A DNA stretch of 64,000 bases, taken from Pseudanabaena mucicola FACHB-723 (lineage in GTDB: Bacteria; Cyanobacteriota; Cyanobacteriia; Pseudanabaenales; Pseudanabaenaceae). Positions 36,823 through 44,413 of this stretch are shown here, in pieces. The stretch's first letter is position 1. Each line of letters begins with the position of its first letter. The notes under the pieces are model-generated. The model did not search any database and was not told the origin of the DNA. It saw nothing but the letters and a program-made list of their open reading frames with translations. The stretch lies in the NCBI RefSeq assembly GCF_014696385.1, contig NZ_JACJQB010000003.1:1-64000 (forward strand). Reading direction: 5' to 3'. The position numbers were made by a program, and so were the translations under genes.

Positions 36823-37707
36823 TTATTCAATTAGTTCACAGTAAACCCTTTTACCACGAACTGGATATACTATAATTCCTGTCTCATCAATAAAACTATC
36901 ATTAACAAAATTCATTGGTCGTAAACCATCTGGAGTAGATAGCCGTGATTGCAGCATTTCAATTTCTTTTTTATTGAGTTGACAGGATATCACAGGCAAT
37001 CTATTCTCAGGGACGGGTTTCCAATCAATTAAAGGATTTTCTTTGTTGCCATATCTCCTATGTTCTACTAATTCTATATTGTTTTTCCAGATAAGAATTG
37101 CATTAAATAAGTCTTGACGATCCCAGAAAAAATCTTGCCAAGGATGATAATCTTGACTCATCCAAATATCCATCATTGGGGAATGAGTATGAGCTTCTGT
37201 TTGACGTTGTGAATACTCAAAGAAATACAGAATTTTCTCAAATTCAACCACTTGCCATCGATGCATATTACCTGTTCCTACTAATATATCTTTCCCATAA
37301 GAAGGAACTTCTATATACCCACCCATAGAAATTCTAGATAACTCTGATTTTGCTCTTAAAGGACTTTCTATATGCTCTAGTACATGAGAACATATAGAAA
37401 AATCAAAAGATTTTTGTAGAAATGGCATTCTCTCAACGGAACAAATAACCACTGGTCTATCTTCCACAAGATTACCACTGCGATGAATACTTTCATCTGG
37501 GAATGCTTCTACTAAAATATTAGCTCTTGGCGAAGGGAAATTTCCGCTCCCAATGTCTAAAACTATATCAGTATTTTTTATATGGTTTTCTACCAGTGTT
37601 TTTTGATAATCCCAACTAGACAAATTAATGTAAGGATTTGAGATTTTATTTCTTTTATGGATAGAGTATCCAATTTTACTCAAAAGATATTTTAAATATT
37701 TTTTCAC
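36823..37707 (-). CDS. SAM-dependent methyltransferase domain protein
   Basis: A protein of 294 residues. Motif I is DIVLDIGSGNFPSPRANILV, then PVVICSVERMPFLQKSFDFS and ICSHVLEHIESPLRAKSE, as in Methyltransf_11. After residue ~150 there is a long region with many aromatic residues (HSPMMDIWMSQDYHPWQDFF) that is not part of the core fold and may bind the acceptor. The sequence is AT-rich. It lies 18 bp after the next methyltransferase gene. Confidence 0.75.
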   Translation of the reverse strand: MKKYLKYLLSKIGYSIHKRNKISNPYINLSSWDYQKTLVENHIKNTDIVLDIGSGNFPSPRANILVEAFPDESIHRSGNLVEDRPVVICSVERMPFLQKSFDFSICSHVLEHIESPLRAKSELSRISMGGYIEVPSYGKDILVGTGNMHRWQVVEFEKILYFFEYSQRQTEAHTHSPMMDIWMSQDYHPWQDFFWDRQDLFNAILIWKNNIELVEHRRYGNKENPLIDWKPVPENRLPVISCQLNKKEIEMLQSRLSTPDGLRPMNFVNDSFIDETGIIVYPVRGKRVYCELIE

Positions 37708-37725
37708 AGTTATATCCCCTAATTA

Positions 37726-38451
37726 TTATTCTACTTTTTTCCAAATGCAAGTTTGCCAAAAGTGAGACACATAGCCGCCAGCACCGACAAAATCATATTT
37801 TATCCATAGCTCACTATTAAGAGTTTCATGGATACAAGAATAGTCCTCTCTATCTGAATTATCTAAAACAATAAAACCATTTTGCTTGATTTTTGGTAAA
37901 GCGTGCATGGAACAGGATGGTCTTGCTCTACCATCAACTAAGACAATATCAAAATATTCATCAGGATATTGATCAATTGATCTCACATAATTTTTAAAAG
38001 ACTTACCTCTAAAGTTTTCATCACTAGAAACATAGCCGTAAGGATCAGAAGGCAATTTTTGCATAGCCAACTCATCCTCTATCGGGGGTTCTAAATAAAA
38101 CTTCCAATTTTTGCGTCCTGTTTCTATGATCTTTTCAGATACTTTTTCTAACCATTTTGGATCATGTTCAACAGAAATCACCTCTTTTACTCTTTTAATA
38201 AAAAACGCTGTAGAACCTCCAACACCATACTCAAATACCTTCATCTCTTTTGTAAGTGTATTTTCCAGAAATTCAATGGCAGCAAAAGTAATCCATGGAC
38301 GTTCATCATCTAAAGGAGTCTTATTTGGTTGCAAACACCCCAACCAGACAGGAAAAAAATTAATTGATTTCCATATACTAAAACTCTGAGGATATTTTTG
38401 TTTGAATGTTTTACAACGTTTTAAATAGGTTTTGATATTCTGCAATAACAT
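37726..38451 (-). CDS. SAM-dependent methyltransferase-like protein
   Basis: A protein of 241 residues. The SAM loop is VFEYGVGGSTAFFIKRVKEV, followed by ISVEHDPKWLEKVSEKI, FDIVLVDGRARPSCSMHALP and FIVLDNSDREDY. This order is seen in methyltransferase-fold proteins of surface-glycan clusters with unknown acceptors. It is the second gene of the block when read from the 39.75 kb end. Confidence 0.75.
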   Translation of the reverse strand: MLLQNIKTYLKRCKTFKQKYPQSFSIWKSINFFPVWLGCLQPNKTPLDDERPWITFAAIEFLENTLTKEMKVFEYGVGGSTAFFIKRVKEVISVEHDPKWLEKVSEKIIETGRKNWKFYLEPPIEDELAMQKLPSDPYGYVSSDENFRGKSFKNYVRSIDQYPDEYFDIVLVDGRARPSCSMHALPKIKQNGFIVLDNSDREDYSCIHETLNSELWIKYDFVGAGGYVSHFWQTCIWKKVE

Positions 38452-38470
38452 ATTTTCTTTATTTTTTTTG

Positions 38471-39751
38471 CTAAGAGTTTAAACAAGGGATTTGAAATTG
38501 ATAATCTATTAAAAAACTACCCTGTGTGGTTTCTGGGATTTTTCCTGTGCCATAAAAATCCCCTGGTTCTACTTCAAAAAAGCCAGCATTTTGAATCCAA
38601 TCAGCTATTACACCATTAACGGTACTAAAAACAGTAAAGCTATACCTCCCAGATGTAAATGGTAGTTTGTCTAATTCTATTGTTACATAATTTACATCAC
38701 AACTTATATTATCTAAATTAGTTCCTCTTATTTCTGTACTAAGATGTGTAATTCTTTCTCCCATTTGATTGTCAATTCCTAATGCTATATTAAAGTTTTT
38801 TAAATTTTGGTTAGTCTTGTTTTCAAAAAACAATATTATTTTGGCTTTTTGTCCACTATAAAAAGAATGAACAATACCTTCCTCATTTTCAAATTGTACG
38901 AATGTAAATCTAACTTTGCCATCTCCTTGCCTATCTTTTCTGTTAGCAAGAGAAATATTTGAGAAATTTGTAGAAGTGCTAAGATAATCGTTGATAACTA
39001 TTTGCGTTTGGTTATCAATAATCAATTGACCTTGATTTAACCAAATCGCTCTTTGACATAAATTTTGGATAGCTGCCATATTATGACTCACAAATAGAAC
39101 TGTCCTGCCTTCATTTTGTGCCACATCCTCCATCTTCCCCAAACACTTCTTTTGAAACGCCGCATCCCCTACCGCCAAGACCTCATCCACAATCAAAATC
39201 TCAGGCTCTAAATGCGCCGCGACCGCAAACGCCAACCGCACATACATCCCCGAAGAATAACGCTTCACAGGCGTATCCAAAAACTTTTCTACCTCCGCAA
39301 ATGCCACAATCTCATCAAACTTCTTCTTGATCTCAAACCGATCCATCCCCAAGATCGCCCCATTCAAGAAAATATTCTCCCTCCCCGTCAACTCAGGGTG
39401 AAACCCCGTCCCCACCTCCAACAAACTAGCCACCCTTCCCTTAATCGAAATCTTGCCCGAAGTTGGCTCCGTAATCTGACTCAAAACTTTTAACAACGTG
39501 GACTTCCCCGCCCCATTACGACCAATAATACCAACCCTGTCCCCCTGCTTAATCTCAAACGACACATCCTTCAACGCCCAAAACTCCTCAAAAGCTTCAT
39601 CTTGCTCCTGAGCATGGCGATTAAAAATATTCCTAATCCCCCAAACTTTGTCCGCAATCACATCTCGCAAAGCCGTATAACGCTCCTGTTTCTGATGACC
39701 AATGACATACTTCTTGCTTAGATTTTCGACGCGGATCACAGAATCAGACAT
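38471..39751 (-). CDS. ABC transporter ATPase for polysaccharide export (Wzt-like, copy 2)
   Basis: A protein of 426 residues. Walker A GRNGAGKS, signature YSSGM, Walker B LIVDE and SHN sit at the same positions as in copy 1. About nine residues differ from copy 1 in the first 210; from there to the end the two share nothing obvious. The C-terminal domain (from ~residue 260, RKDRQGDGKVRFTFVQFENE) is of the Wzt-C type. It is the first gene of the minus-strand block, so the block's main promoter probably lies in 39752-39978, where I see no convincing -35/-10 pair. No Wzm gene is adjacent. Confidence 0.88.
   Translation of the reverse strand: MSDSVIRVENLSKKYVIGHQKQERYTALRDVIADKVWGIRNIFNRHAQEQDEAFEEFWALKDVSFEIKQGDRVGIIGRNGAGKSTLLKVLSQITEPTSGKISIKGRVASLLEVGTGFHPELTGRENIFLNGAILGMDRFEIKKKFDEIVAFAEVEKFLDTPVKRYSSGMYVRLAFAVAAHLEPEILIVDEVLAVGDAAFQKKCLGKMEDVAQNEGRTVLFVSHNMAAIQNLCQRAIWLNQGQLIIDNQTQIVINDYLSTSTNFSNISLANRKDRQGDGKVRFTFVQFENEEGIVHSFYSGQKAKIILFFENKTNQNLKNFNIALGIDNQMGERITHLSTEIRGTNLDNISCDVNYVTIELDKLPFTSGRYSFTVFSTVNGVIADWIQNAGFFEVEPGDFYGTGKIPETTQGSFLIDYQFQIPCLNS
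39116..39751 (-). repeat. Long direct repeat, copy 2 (Wzt ATPase domain)
   Basis: Partner of 27340-27974. High nucleotide similarity is confined to the ATPase-encoding part, consistent with duplication followed by domain swapping or gene conversion. Confidence 0.8.
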
Positions 39752-39978
39752 AAAGGCTCAATTTAAAAAATTAATAGTTAAGTACACTAGCGGATTTGTA
39801 CCCTTTTTATTGGTATCGAATAGAGTTTTCACAAACCATAGCTTACTTTTCTTGTCTTGGCGATTATTTGAACGAACAAGGGAAAATGATAACACAAGAC
39901 CTACTCAAACTTAGGTCAATAGACTCTAAAAAGCCATTGCATACTAGCCTCATTGCTCAATATTTTAATTTAGTTTGT

Positions 39979-40530
39979 CTAAAAAGACTTGTCAGTCTTC
40001 ACCAATTTTAAAATCGAAGTCTTGAGATTATGGATTGTGTGCCGATCTTCCTCCTCAGAGCTGTAATTGCCCTCACTGGGATCTGATTGATCTTGGTGAT
40101 TTGATGAGTCTGAGGCTCCTTTACTGATGCGATCGCAAATTTCATCAAGACGATTAGCGAGGACAACAGGAACGTGGGGCGTAACAGAATCGAGATTGGG
40201 ATGATTGGGGAGATCGTCACAGGGGCAACAAACAGGGACACGCGCACCCAAATCTAGGGAAGGCACTAAGAGATTGCAGCGAGCACAGGCGATGATCTCC
40301 CAATGGTTGCCGAGGAGTTCGCTAATAGTTTGGTTTGTGCCGCTTAAATAGGCTTCTTGAGCCTTGGTGGTACTGATATCTTCCCAGAGTTGATTGAATT
40401 GGGGAGAATACCTTTCGCCTTGGAGGATTTTGCGAATGTGAATTTCTTTGCCATGGGCGGATAGCGAAACCCCTTTGCCCATCTGCATCCATTGGGCGAG
40501 ATAATTTTTAACTAAGGTTCGGGATGCCAT
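39979..40530 (-). CDS. Conserved-looking protein with a Cys-rich putative metal site
   Basis: I do not recognise this 183-residue protein. The first ~80 residues (RTLVKNYLAQWMQMGKGVSL) look like a small alpha/beta or helical domain. Residues ~82-110 contain Cys-x2-Cys (ACARCNLLVPS) and then Cys-Cys-x-Cys (VPVCCPCDDLPN), a possible zinc-ribbon-like site. The last ~50 residues are polar, rich in Ser, Asp and Glu (SEEEDRHTIHNLK), and probably disordered. It is transcribed away from the DevA-like gene. Confidence 0.6.
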   Translation of the reverse strand: MASRTLVKNYLAQWMQMGKGVSLSAHGKEIHIRKILQGERYSPQFNQLWEDISTTKAQEAYLSGTNQTISELLGNHWEIIACARCNLLVPSLDLGARVPVCCPCDDLPNHPNLDSVTPHVPVVLANRLDEICDRISKGASDSSNHQDQSDPSEGNYSSEEEDRHTIHNLKTSILKLVKTDKSF

Positions 40531-40573
40531 AATTTAAGAACCTTTGATGAGTAAATTAACAATATTTGATTTC

Positions 40574-40594
40574 ACAGGCGTGAAGCACACCTGT
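40574..40594. promoter_or_regulatory. Small palindrome between divergent genes
   Basis: ACAGGCGTG, spacer AAG, CACACCTGT: nine-base arms with one mismatch, between the divergent starts at 40530 and 40686. Its place suits an operator for either gene, but no regulator is known. It is low-level evidence only. Confidence 0.3.
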
Positions 40595-40685
40595 TCATAG
40601 TTAATATAGTCTGAGAGCTTCATTGATAATCTGAATAAATTTTGTAATTTGTCATTCATTCATTTTGCCTATAGGTCATTAGACT

Positions 40686-41462
40686 ATGCTCGACACCTTT
40701 TCTAATCCCATCTCCCCAGCCTTATCCGCCAAAGTCGAGCCGTCGGTGCAAATCCGTAACCTCAACTTTCACTATGGCGAAGGGGATTTGTTTAAGCAGG
40801 TTTTATTTGATATCAATCTCGAAATCTACCCTGGACAAATTGTGATCTTGACGGGACCATCTGGATCGGGAAAGACGACACTTTTAACTTTAATTGGGGC
40901 TTTACGGACAATTCAGGATGGTAATTTGCGGGTGTTGGGGCAAGAGCTGAAGGGGCTACAGCCAAAAAAACTGGTGCAGATCCGCAAAAATATTGGCTTT
41001 ATTTTTCAGGCGCACAATCTCTTTCATTCCTTGACGGCAAGACAGAATGTGATGATGTCTACAGATCTGTTTACCCATGAAGGTGGTAATGCGATGGCAT
41101 CGCGTAAAGCAGCTGAGATTTTGACGGCACTAGGCTTGGGCGAAAGGATCGACTATAAGCCCCATGCGCTGTCAGGTGGACAAAAACAAAGAGTTGCGAT
41201 CGCAAGAGCGTTGGTTAATCGTCCTAGCCTCATCCTTGCCGATGAGCCGACAGCAGCCCTAGATAAAAAATCGGGGCGTGATGTCGTGACATTGATGCAA
41301 AAAATGGCAAAGGAGGAAGGTATCACCATTTTGATGGTTACTCACGATAACCGCATTCTCGATGTTGCCGATCGCATTATTAATCTAGTCGATGGCACTT
41401 TGGAGTCAGATAATGTGGTGAATACAGATATAACCAATGATGCACGTACATTTATGTTGTAA
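40686..41462 (+). CDS. DevA-family ABC transporter ATPase (orphan)
   Basis: A 258-residue ATPase of the DevA/LolD/MacB branch. Walker A GPSGSGKT is at 57-64, the signature LSGGQ at 162-166, and Walker B LILADE at 182-187. DevA works with the membrane-fusion protein DevB and the permease DevC to export glycolipids or other substrates through the envelope, and the three usually sit together. Neither partner is next to this gene: upstream is a divergent unrelated gene and downstream is a strong hairpin and a toxin-antitoxin pair. It therefore must use partners encoded elsewhere, or be a leftover. Confidence 0.85.
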   Translation: MLDTFSNPISPALSAKVEPSVQIRNLNFHYGEGDLFKQVLFDINLEIYPGQIVILTGPSGSGKTTLLTLIGALRTIQDGNLRVLGQELKGLQPKKLVQIRKNIGFIFQAHNLFHSLTARQNVMMSTDLFTHEGGNAMASRKAAEILTALGLGERIDYKPHALSGGQKQRVAIARALVNRPSLILADEPTAALDKKSGRDVVTLMQKMAKEEGITILMVTHDNRILDVADRIINLVDGTLESDNVVNTDITNDARTFML

Positions 41463-41479
41463 AGAAGCTAATAGTTATA

Positions 41480-41520
41480 GCAAAAGCAAAAAGGACGCAA
41501 AGCGTCCTTTTTGCTTTTGC
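41480..41520 (+). terminator. Perfect hairpin after the DevA-like gene (19-bp arms, loop AAA)
   Basis: Arms 41480-41498 and 41502-41520 match perfectly, with the tip GGACGC-AAA-GCGTCC. The right arm contains two T-runs (CCTTTTTGCTTTTGC), as expected of a Rho-independent terminator. It starts 18 bp after the stop codon. Confidence 0.75.
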
Positions 41521-41554
41521 TTGACATCACCCTCTCAAAATGAGAGCATAGTAA
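41521..41554 (+). promoter_or_regulatory. Candidate promoter and operator of the HigB/HigA pair
   Basis: TTGACA (41521-41526) follows the preceding hairpin directly. CTCTCA-AAA-TGAGAG (41532-41546) is a perfect small palindrome just downstream, in the place where an antitoxin would bind to repress its own operon. The -10 element is not clear (TAGTAA nearby is poor and badly spaced), so this is a suggestion only. Confidence 0.35.
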
Positions 41555-41570
41555 AGGTAAGTCAAAAAAC

Positions 41571-41640
41571 CAACACTAAAAATTCAACACTAAAAATTCA
41601 ACACTAAAAATTCAACACTAAAAATTCAACACTAAAAATT
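41571..41640 (+). repeat. Five exact tandem copies of a 14-bp unit
   Basis: The unit CAACACTAAAAATT is repeated five times without error (41571-41640), between the candidate promoter and the toxin gene. Copy number of such units can change by slippage. Each unit lacks a G, so the transcript here would be unstructured. Confidence 0.95.
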
Positions 41641-41681
41641 ATGACTACCAAAAATAAATTTCAAGCCCAAAGGCATAAAAC

Positions 41682-41981
41682 ATGCGAATTTATTCTAAGA
41701 AAACCCTTGATGAGTTTGGGAAAATTCACGCTGATGTAGCTACTGCTTTAAATAGCTGGTATAAAGTCACAAAATCTGCTAGATGGCGAAATATCGAAGA
41801 TGTCAAAGAATCTTACTCATCTGCTGATGCGGCGGGACGATTTACTGTTTTTAACATTAAAGGCAACAAATATCGCCTTATAGTCAACATTGACTATAAG
41901 AGACAAATCATCAATATCAAATATGTCCTAACTCACTCTGAGTATGACTCAGGCAGGTGGAAAAATGACCCTTACTATTAA
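41682..41981 (+). CDS. higB: HigB-type mRNA interferase toxin
   Basis: A protein of 99 residues. It matches the HigB_toxin family (RelE fold): MRIYSKKTLDEFGKIHADVA, then LNSWYKVTKSARWRNIEDVK, AGRFTVFNIKGNKYRLIVNI and IKYVLTHSEYDSGRW. HigB toxins cut mRNA at the ribosome. AAAGG at 41669-41673 is a well-placed ribosome binding site. The toxin gene comes before the antitoxin gene, as is usual for hig loci, and the two overlap by 17 bp. Confidence 0.87.
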   Translation: MRIYSKKTLDEFGKIHADVATALNSWYKVTKSARWRNIEDVKESYSSADAAGRFTVFNIKGNKYRLIVNIDYKRQIINIKYVLTHSEYDSGRWKNDPYY

Positions 41982-42363
41982 TCGAAAAGCTTACGGGGAA
42001 TTATTAACTGAGATTCAGCCTCATGTAATTACTAATGATGCTGAAAATGAAATTGCATTGCAAAATATGGAAAGATTGCTGGCAATTCCCCACCCAACTG
42101 CTGAAGAAGAAAGAATCTTGCAACTGCTGCTTACATTGATTGAAAAATATGAAGATGAGCACTATCCAATGGATGATGCTTCACCTCTTGATGTTCTCTT
42201 ACATCTAATGGAAGCAAATGATTTAAAGCAAGCTGCTCTAGTTAATGTGATTGGCTCAAGTGGCGTTGTGTCGGAAGTAGTCAATGGCAAACGTCAAATC
42301 AGCAAGAATCAAGCACAAGCACTTGGCAAATTTTTTCATGTTGATCCCAAGTTGTTTTTATAA
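41965..42363 (+). CDS. higA: HigA-type antitoxin with helix-turn-helix
   Basis: A protein of about 132 residues from the ATG at 41965, which is preceded by GGTGGA; an ATG seven codons earlier is less likely. The N-terminal part (PHPTAEEERILQLLLTLIEK) would wrap around the toxin. The C-terminal HTH is LKQAALVNVIGSSGVVSEVV followed by NGKRQISKNQAQALGKFFHV, and it would repress the operon by binding an upstream palindrome. The stop codon lies within the arm of a terminator hairpin. Confidence 0.85.
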   Translation: MTLTINRKAYGELLTEIQPHVITNDAENEIALQNMERLLAIPHPTAEEERILQLLLTLIEKYEDEHYPMDDASPLDVLLHLMEANDLKQAALVNVIGSSGVVSEVVNGKRQISKNQAQALGKFFHVDPKLFL

Positions 42364-42394
42364 GCAAAGGATGGCTTTGCCATCCTTTGCTTAT
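42360..42394. terminator. Perfect hairpin between convergent genes (16-bp arms, loop TTT)
   Basis: Arms 42360-42375 and 42379-42394, tip GGATGGC-TTT-GCCATCC. It contains the stop codons of both higA (42361-42363) and the opposing gene (42391-42393), so it can serve as a bidirectional terminator. Confidence 0.75.
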
Positions 42395-42648
42395 TTCTCA
42401 AGGCGGACGACATACCATTGCCATGTCCCACGATCGCCACAGTCGAGGTCACAGGCAGTTTTAATCAGGCGTTGTACCTGTTCAGAGATAGACTTGAGAT
42501 TTTGTAAATCGGTGGGTAAATTATCTTGAATATCAACAAGCAAATCATGTAAAAGCTGTTCTAATTCTGGCTGAGTGACAAACTGTTCCTGCATATCGGG
42601 GGGCAGCACCACATAGTTATCTTCGTAGTACATCATGCTGCTTGGCAT
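42391..42648 (-). CDS. Small conserved-looking acidic protein, function unknown
   Basis: A protein of 85 residues. MYYEDNYVVLPPDMQEQFVT, then a helical stretch ELEQLLHDLLVDIQDNLPTD and QVQRLIKTACDLDCGDRGTW, ending in WQWYVVRLEK. The regular composition and a well-formed end suggest a real cyanobacterial protein, but I cannot name the family. It has two Cys near the C-terminus. Confidence 0.6.
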   Translation of the reverse strand: MPSSMMYYEDNYVVLPPDMQEQFVTQPELEQLLHDLLVDIQDNLPTDLQNLKSISEQVQRLIKTACDLDCGDRGTWQWYVVRLEK

Positions 42649-42744
42649 ATGGTTTCTCAGCTCAATATAATTAGGGATAAATTTTGTGTGGCATGAGTAG
42701 AAAAGTGGCTCATTGCCACGCTTGCACTCGGTTAAAATCTTAGC

Positions 42745-43362
42745 ATGACCAATGAATCAACCTTTGACCAATCCATAGAGCCAGTTGAGGTGGAGTCTCA
42801 CGAATCTTTTGAGCGAGAAGAGGTGCTAGAGCCTTTGTCTTTGTCAATGGATGGCTTTGAGCAGACCGAACTTGCGATCGCAAATAATCTAAATAATCTC
42901 AAGCAAAAGGTAGAAGCGGTTTTGTATCTAAAGGGGCAACCGATGAATTTAACGGCGATTGCTGAGGCGTTGGGCTGTGAGATCGAGGATGCAGAACTGG
43001 GGCTGATCGATTTAATTACGGAATATGCCCATCGTGACAGTGCCTTAGAGATTGTAGAGACGGATACAGGGTTTTCATTAAGACTGCGATCGGAGTTTGC
43101 GGATTTAGTACATAAACTAATTCCTGTGGATTTAGGGCGTGGAGCGTTGCGGACATTGGCTGCGATCGCACTTAAGAAAAATATTGTGCAGTCAGAGTTG
43201 ATCGAGTTGCGCGGGGCAGGCGCTTACCAACATGTGCAGGAATTGGTCGAGCAGGGATTTGTCAGAAAAAAGCGTCAAGCTGAGGGGCGCTCATCGGTTT
43301 TACATGTGACAACCAAATTTCATCAATATTTTGAAATCGATGATTTAACTAAATTGATTTAG
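42745..43362 (+). CDS. scpB: Segregation and condensation protein B (ScpB)
   Basis: A protein of 205 residues. ScpB dimers bind the kleisin ScpA and with SMC condense and segregate the chromosome. The two winged-helix domains are visible: VEAVLYLKGQPMNLTAIAEA, then IPVDLGRGALRTLAAIALKK with the hallmark ELRGAGAYQHVQELVEQGFV. The first ~50 residues are an acidic extension (ESHESFEREEVLEPLSLSMD). scpA is not adjacent. Confidence 0.88.
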   Translation: MTNESTFDQSIEPVEVESHESFEREEVLEPLSLSMDGFEQTELAIANNLNNLKQKVEAVLYLKGQPMNLTAIAEALGCEIEDAELGLIDLITEYAHRDSALEIVETDTGFSLRLRSEFADLVHKLIPVDLGRGALRTLAAIALKKNIVQSELIELRGAGAYQHVQELVEQGFVRKKRQAEGRSSVLHVTTKFHQYFEIDDLTKLI

Positions 43363-43670
43363 CCACATTGATCGCTCGAGTAACTAGACAAAACGGCAAA
43401 AAAACACTAAAAAATCAACAAATCGCAGTATTTTCTTTAACTACATTGAAAATACTAAGTAAATGGACGCAATTAAATATAAAAACCTAAAACCTATGGC
43501 GCACGCTGCGCGTGCGCCATAGGTTTTATCTCTGGGTTTTAATTATGCCTAGCTACTTAATAGGTTTGACTATGCTACAAAAACAAGGATTTTGGAAATG
43601 TCAAATACCGAGCCAACATACTACAATCAATGGCAGGTATTAACCTTTTCTTAACCAAGAAAAACCTTGA
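43363..43670. other. Intergenic region with one long hairpin
   Basis: This 308-bp gap follows scpB and precedes the membrane-protein gene. Apart from the hairpin at 43489-43527 I see no gene. A promoter for the downstream gene is likely in 43530-43660, but no clear -35/-10 pair stands out. Confidence 0.6.
43489..43527. terminator. Perfect hairpin (18-bp arms, loop TGC)
   Basis: Arms 43489-43506 and 43510-43527, tip GCGCACGC-TGC-GCGTGCGC; the right arm ends in GGTTTT. It is 126 bp after the scpB stop, farther than the other members of the set. Confidence 0.7.
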
Positions 43671-44312
43671 ATGACAAAAAATAAATTTATAGCTCAACTG
43701 TCGATTACATTTATACCTAGCTGTTTAGTTTTAGGTATGGTTTTCATCGCTAAAGTTACTTTTCAAATACCGCCAAGTTTGCTACTTAGAGATATAGCTG
43801 CTATATCTGGTATTAATCCCTTATCAGGAGTAGTCTCAAGCATTGGTATATTTTTCTGGTGGGCAACCGCAACAGTATGTCTATTCTCAGCCTTCACTTT
43901 GCAGCAATTTAAATCTAAAAGGATATTCTTTTTTTTATTGTATTCAGGAGTTTTTTCAGGATTTTTAGCATTTGATGACTTTTTTATGTTTCATGAAAGC
44001 CTAGCACCGCGTTACTTCAAGACTTCTGAAATCTATATTTTGCTTGTCCTTGTTATAGCTTTTGTGGTTTATCTGTTCAAGTTTCACAAACTAATTCTAG
44101 GATCTGACTACCAATTTTTCTTGATATCAATCATCTTTTTTGGGATTTCAGTTGCTTTGGATATAGCTTATCCAAAATGGATTGATATGGATATCGAGTG
44201 GCAAATATTGTATGAAGATGGTTTTAAGTGGCTAGGTATCACAAGTTGGCTAAGTTATTTTTGCTACTATTCTTATGGTTTATTCTTAAATGGTTTAAGT
44301 AGAGATAGATAA
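43671..44312 (+). CDS. Multi-pass membrane protein of unknown family
   Basis: A protein of 213 residues with about five or six membrane segments (FIPSCLVLGMVFIAKVTF, then SSIGIFFWWATATVCLFSAF, FFFLLYSGVFSGFLAF, YILLVLVIAFVVYLF, FFLISIIFFGISVALDIAY). Polar residues cluster at membrane edges: DDFFMFHES, ALDIAYPKW and YEDGFKWLG. This Asp/His/Glu/Asp pattern resembles membrane hydrolases of the ceramidase-like (CREST) type, but that is only an impression. The DNA is AT-rich compared with its neighbours. Confidence 0.65.
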   Translation: MTKNKFIAQLSITFIPSCLVLGMVFIAKVTFQIPPSLLLRDIAAISGINPLSGVVSSIGIFFWWATATVCLFSAFTLQQFKSKRIFFFLLYSGVFSGFLAFDDFFMFHESLAPRYFKTSEIYILLVLVIAFVVYLFKFHKLILGSDYQFFLISIIFFGISVALDIAYPKWIDMDIEWQILYEDGFKWLGITSWLSYFCYYSYGLFLNGLSRDR

Positions 44313-44338
44313 ATAATTCTCTAGAAAGTTATATTTGT

Positions 44339-44384
44339 ATTTGATCATCTTTTCGTATACTGCTTAATCTAAAAATGATCAAAT
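44339..44384. promoter_or_regulatory. Inverted repeat upstream of the amino-acid permease gene
   Basis: ATTTGATCAT (44339-44348) and ATGATCAAAT (44375-44384) are perfectly complementary with a 26-base spacer that holds TATACT. It could be an operator pair around a promoter, or a weak terminator of the upstream gene. It is uncertain. Confidence 0.3.
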
Positions 44385-44413
44385 ATCGCTAGTTCAAAGC
44401 TTTTTTAGGAGCG

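Noticed and set aside
41571-41640. Tandem repeat considered as a CRISPR array
   Set aside because: The units are contiguous 14-mers with no spacers and no cas genes nearby.
41641-41739. 32-codon frame starting after the tandem repeats
   Set aside because: No ribosome binding site and it overlaps the toxin start; noted in the repeat finding but not called as a gene.
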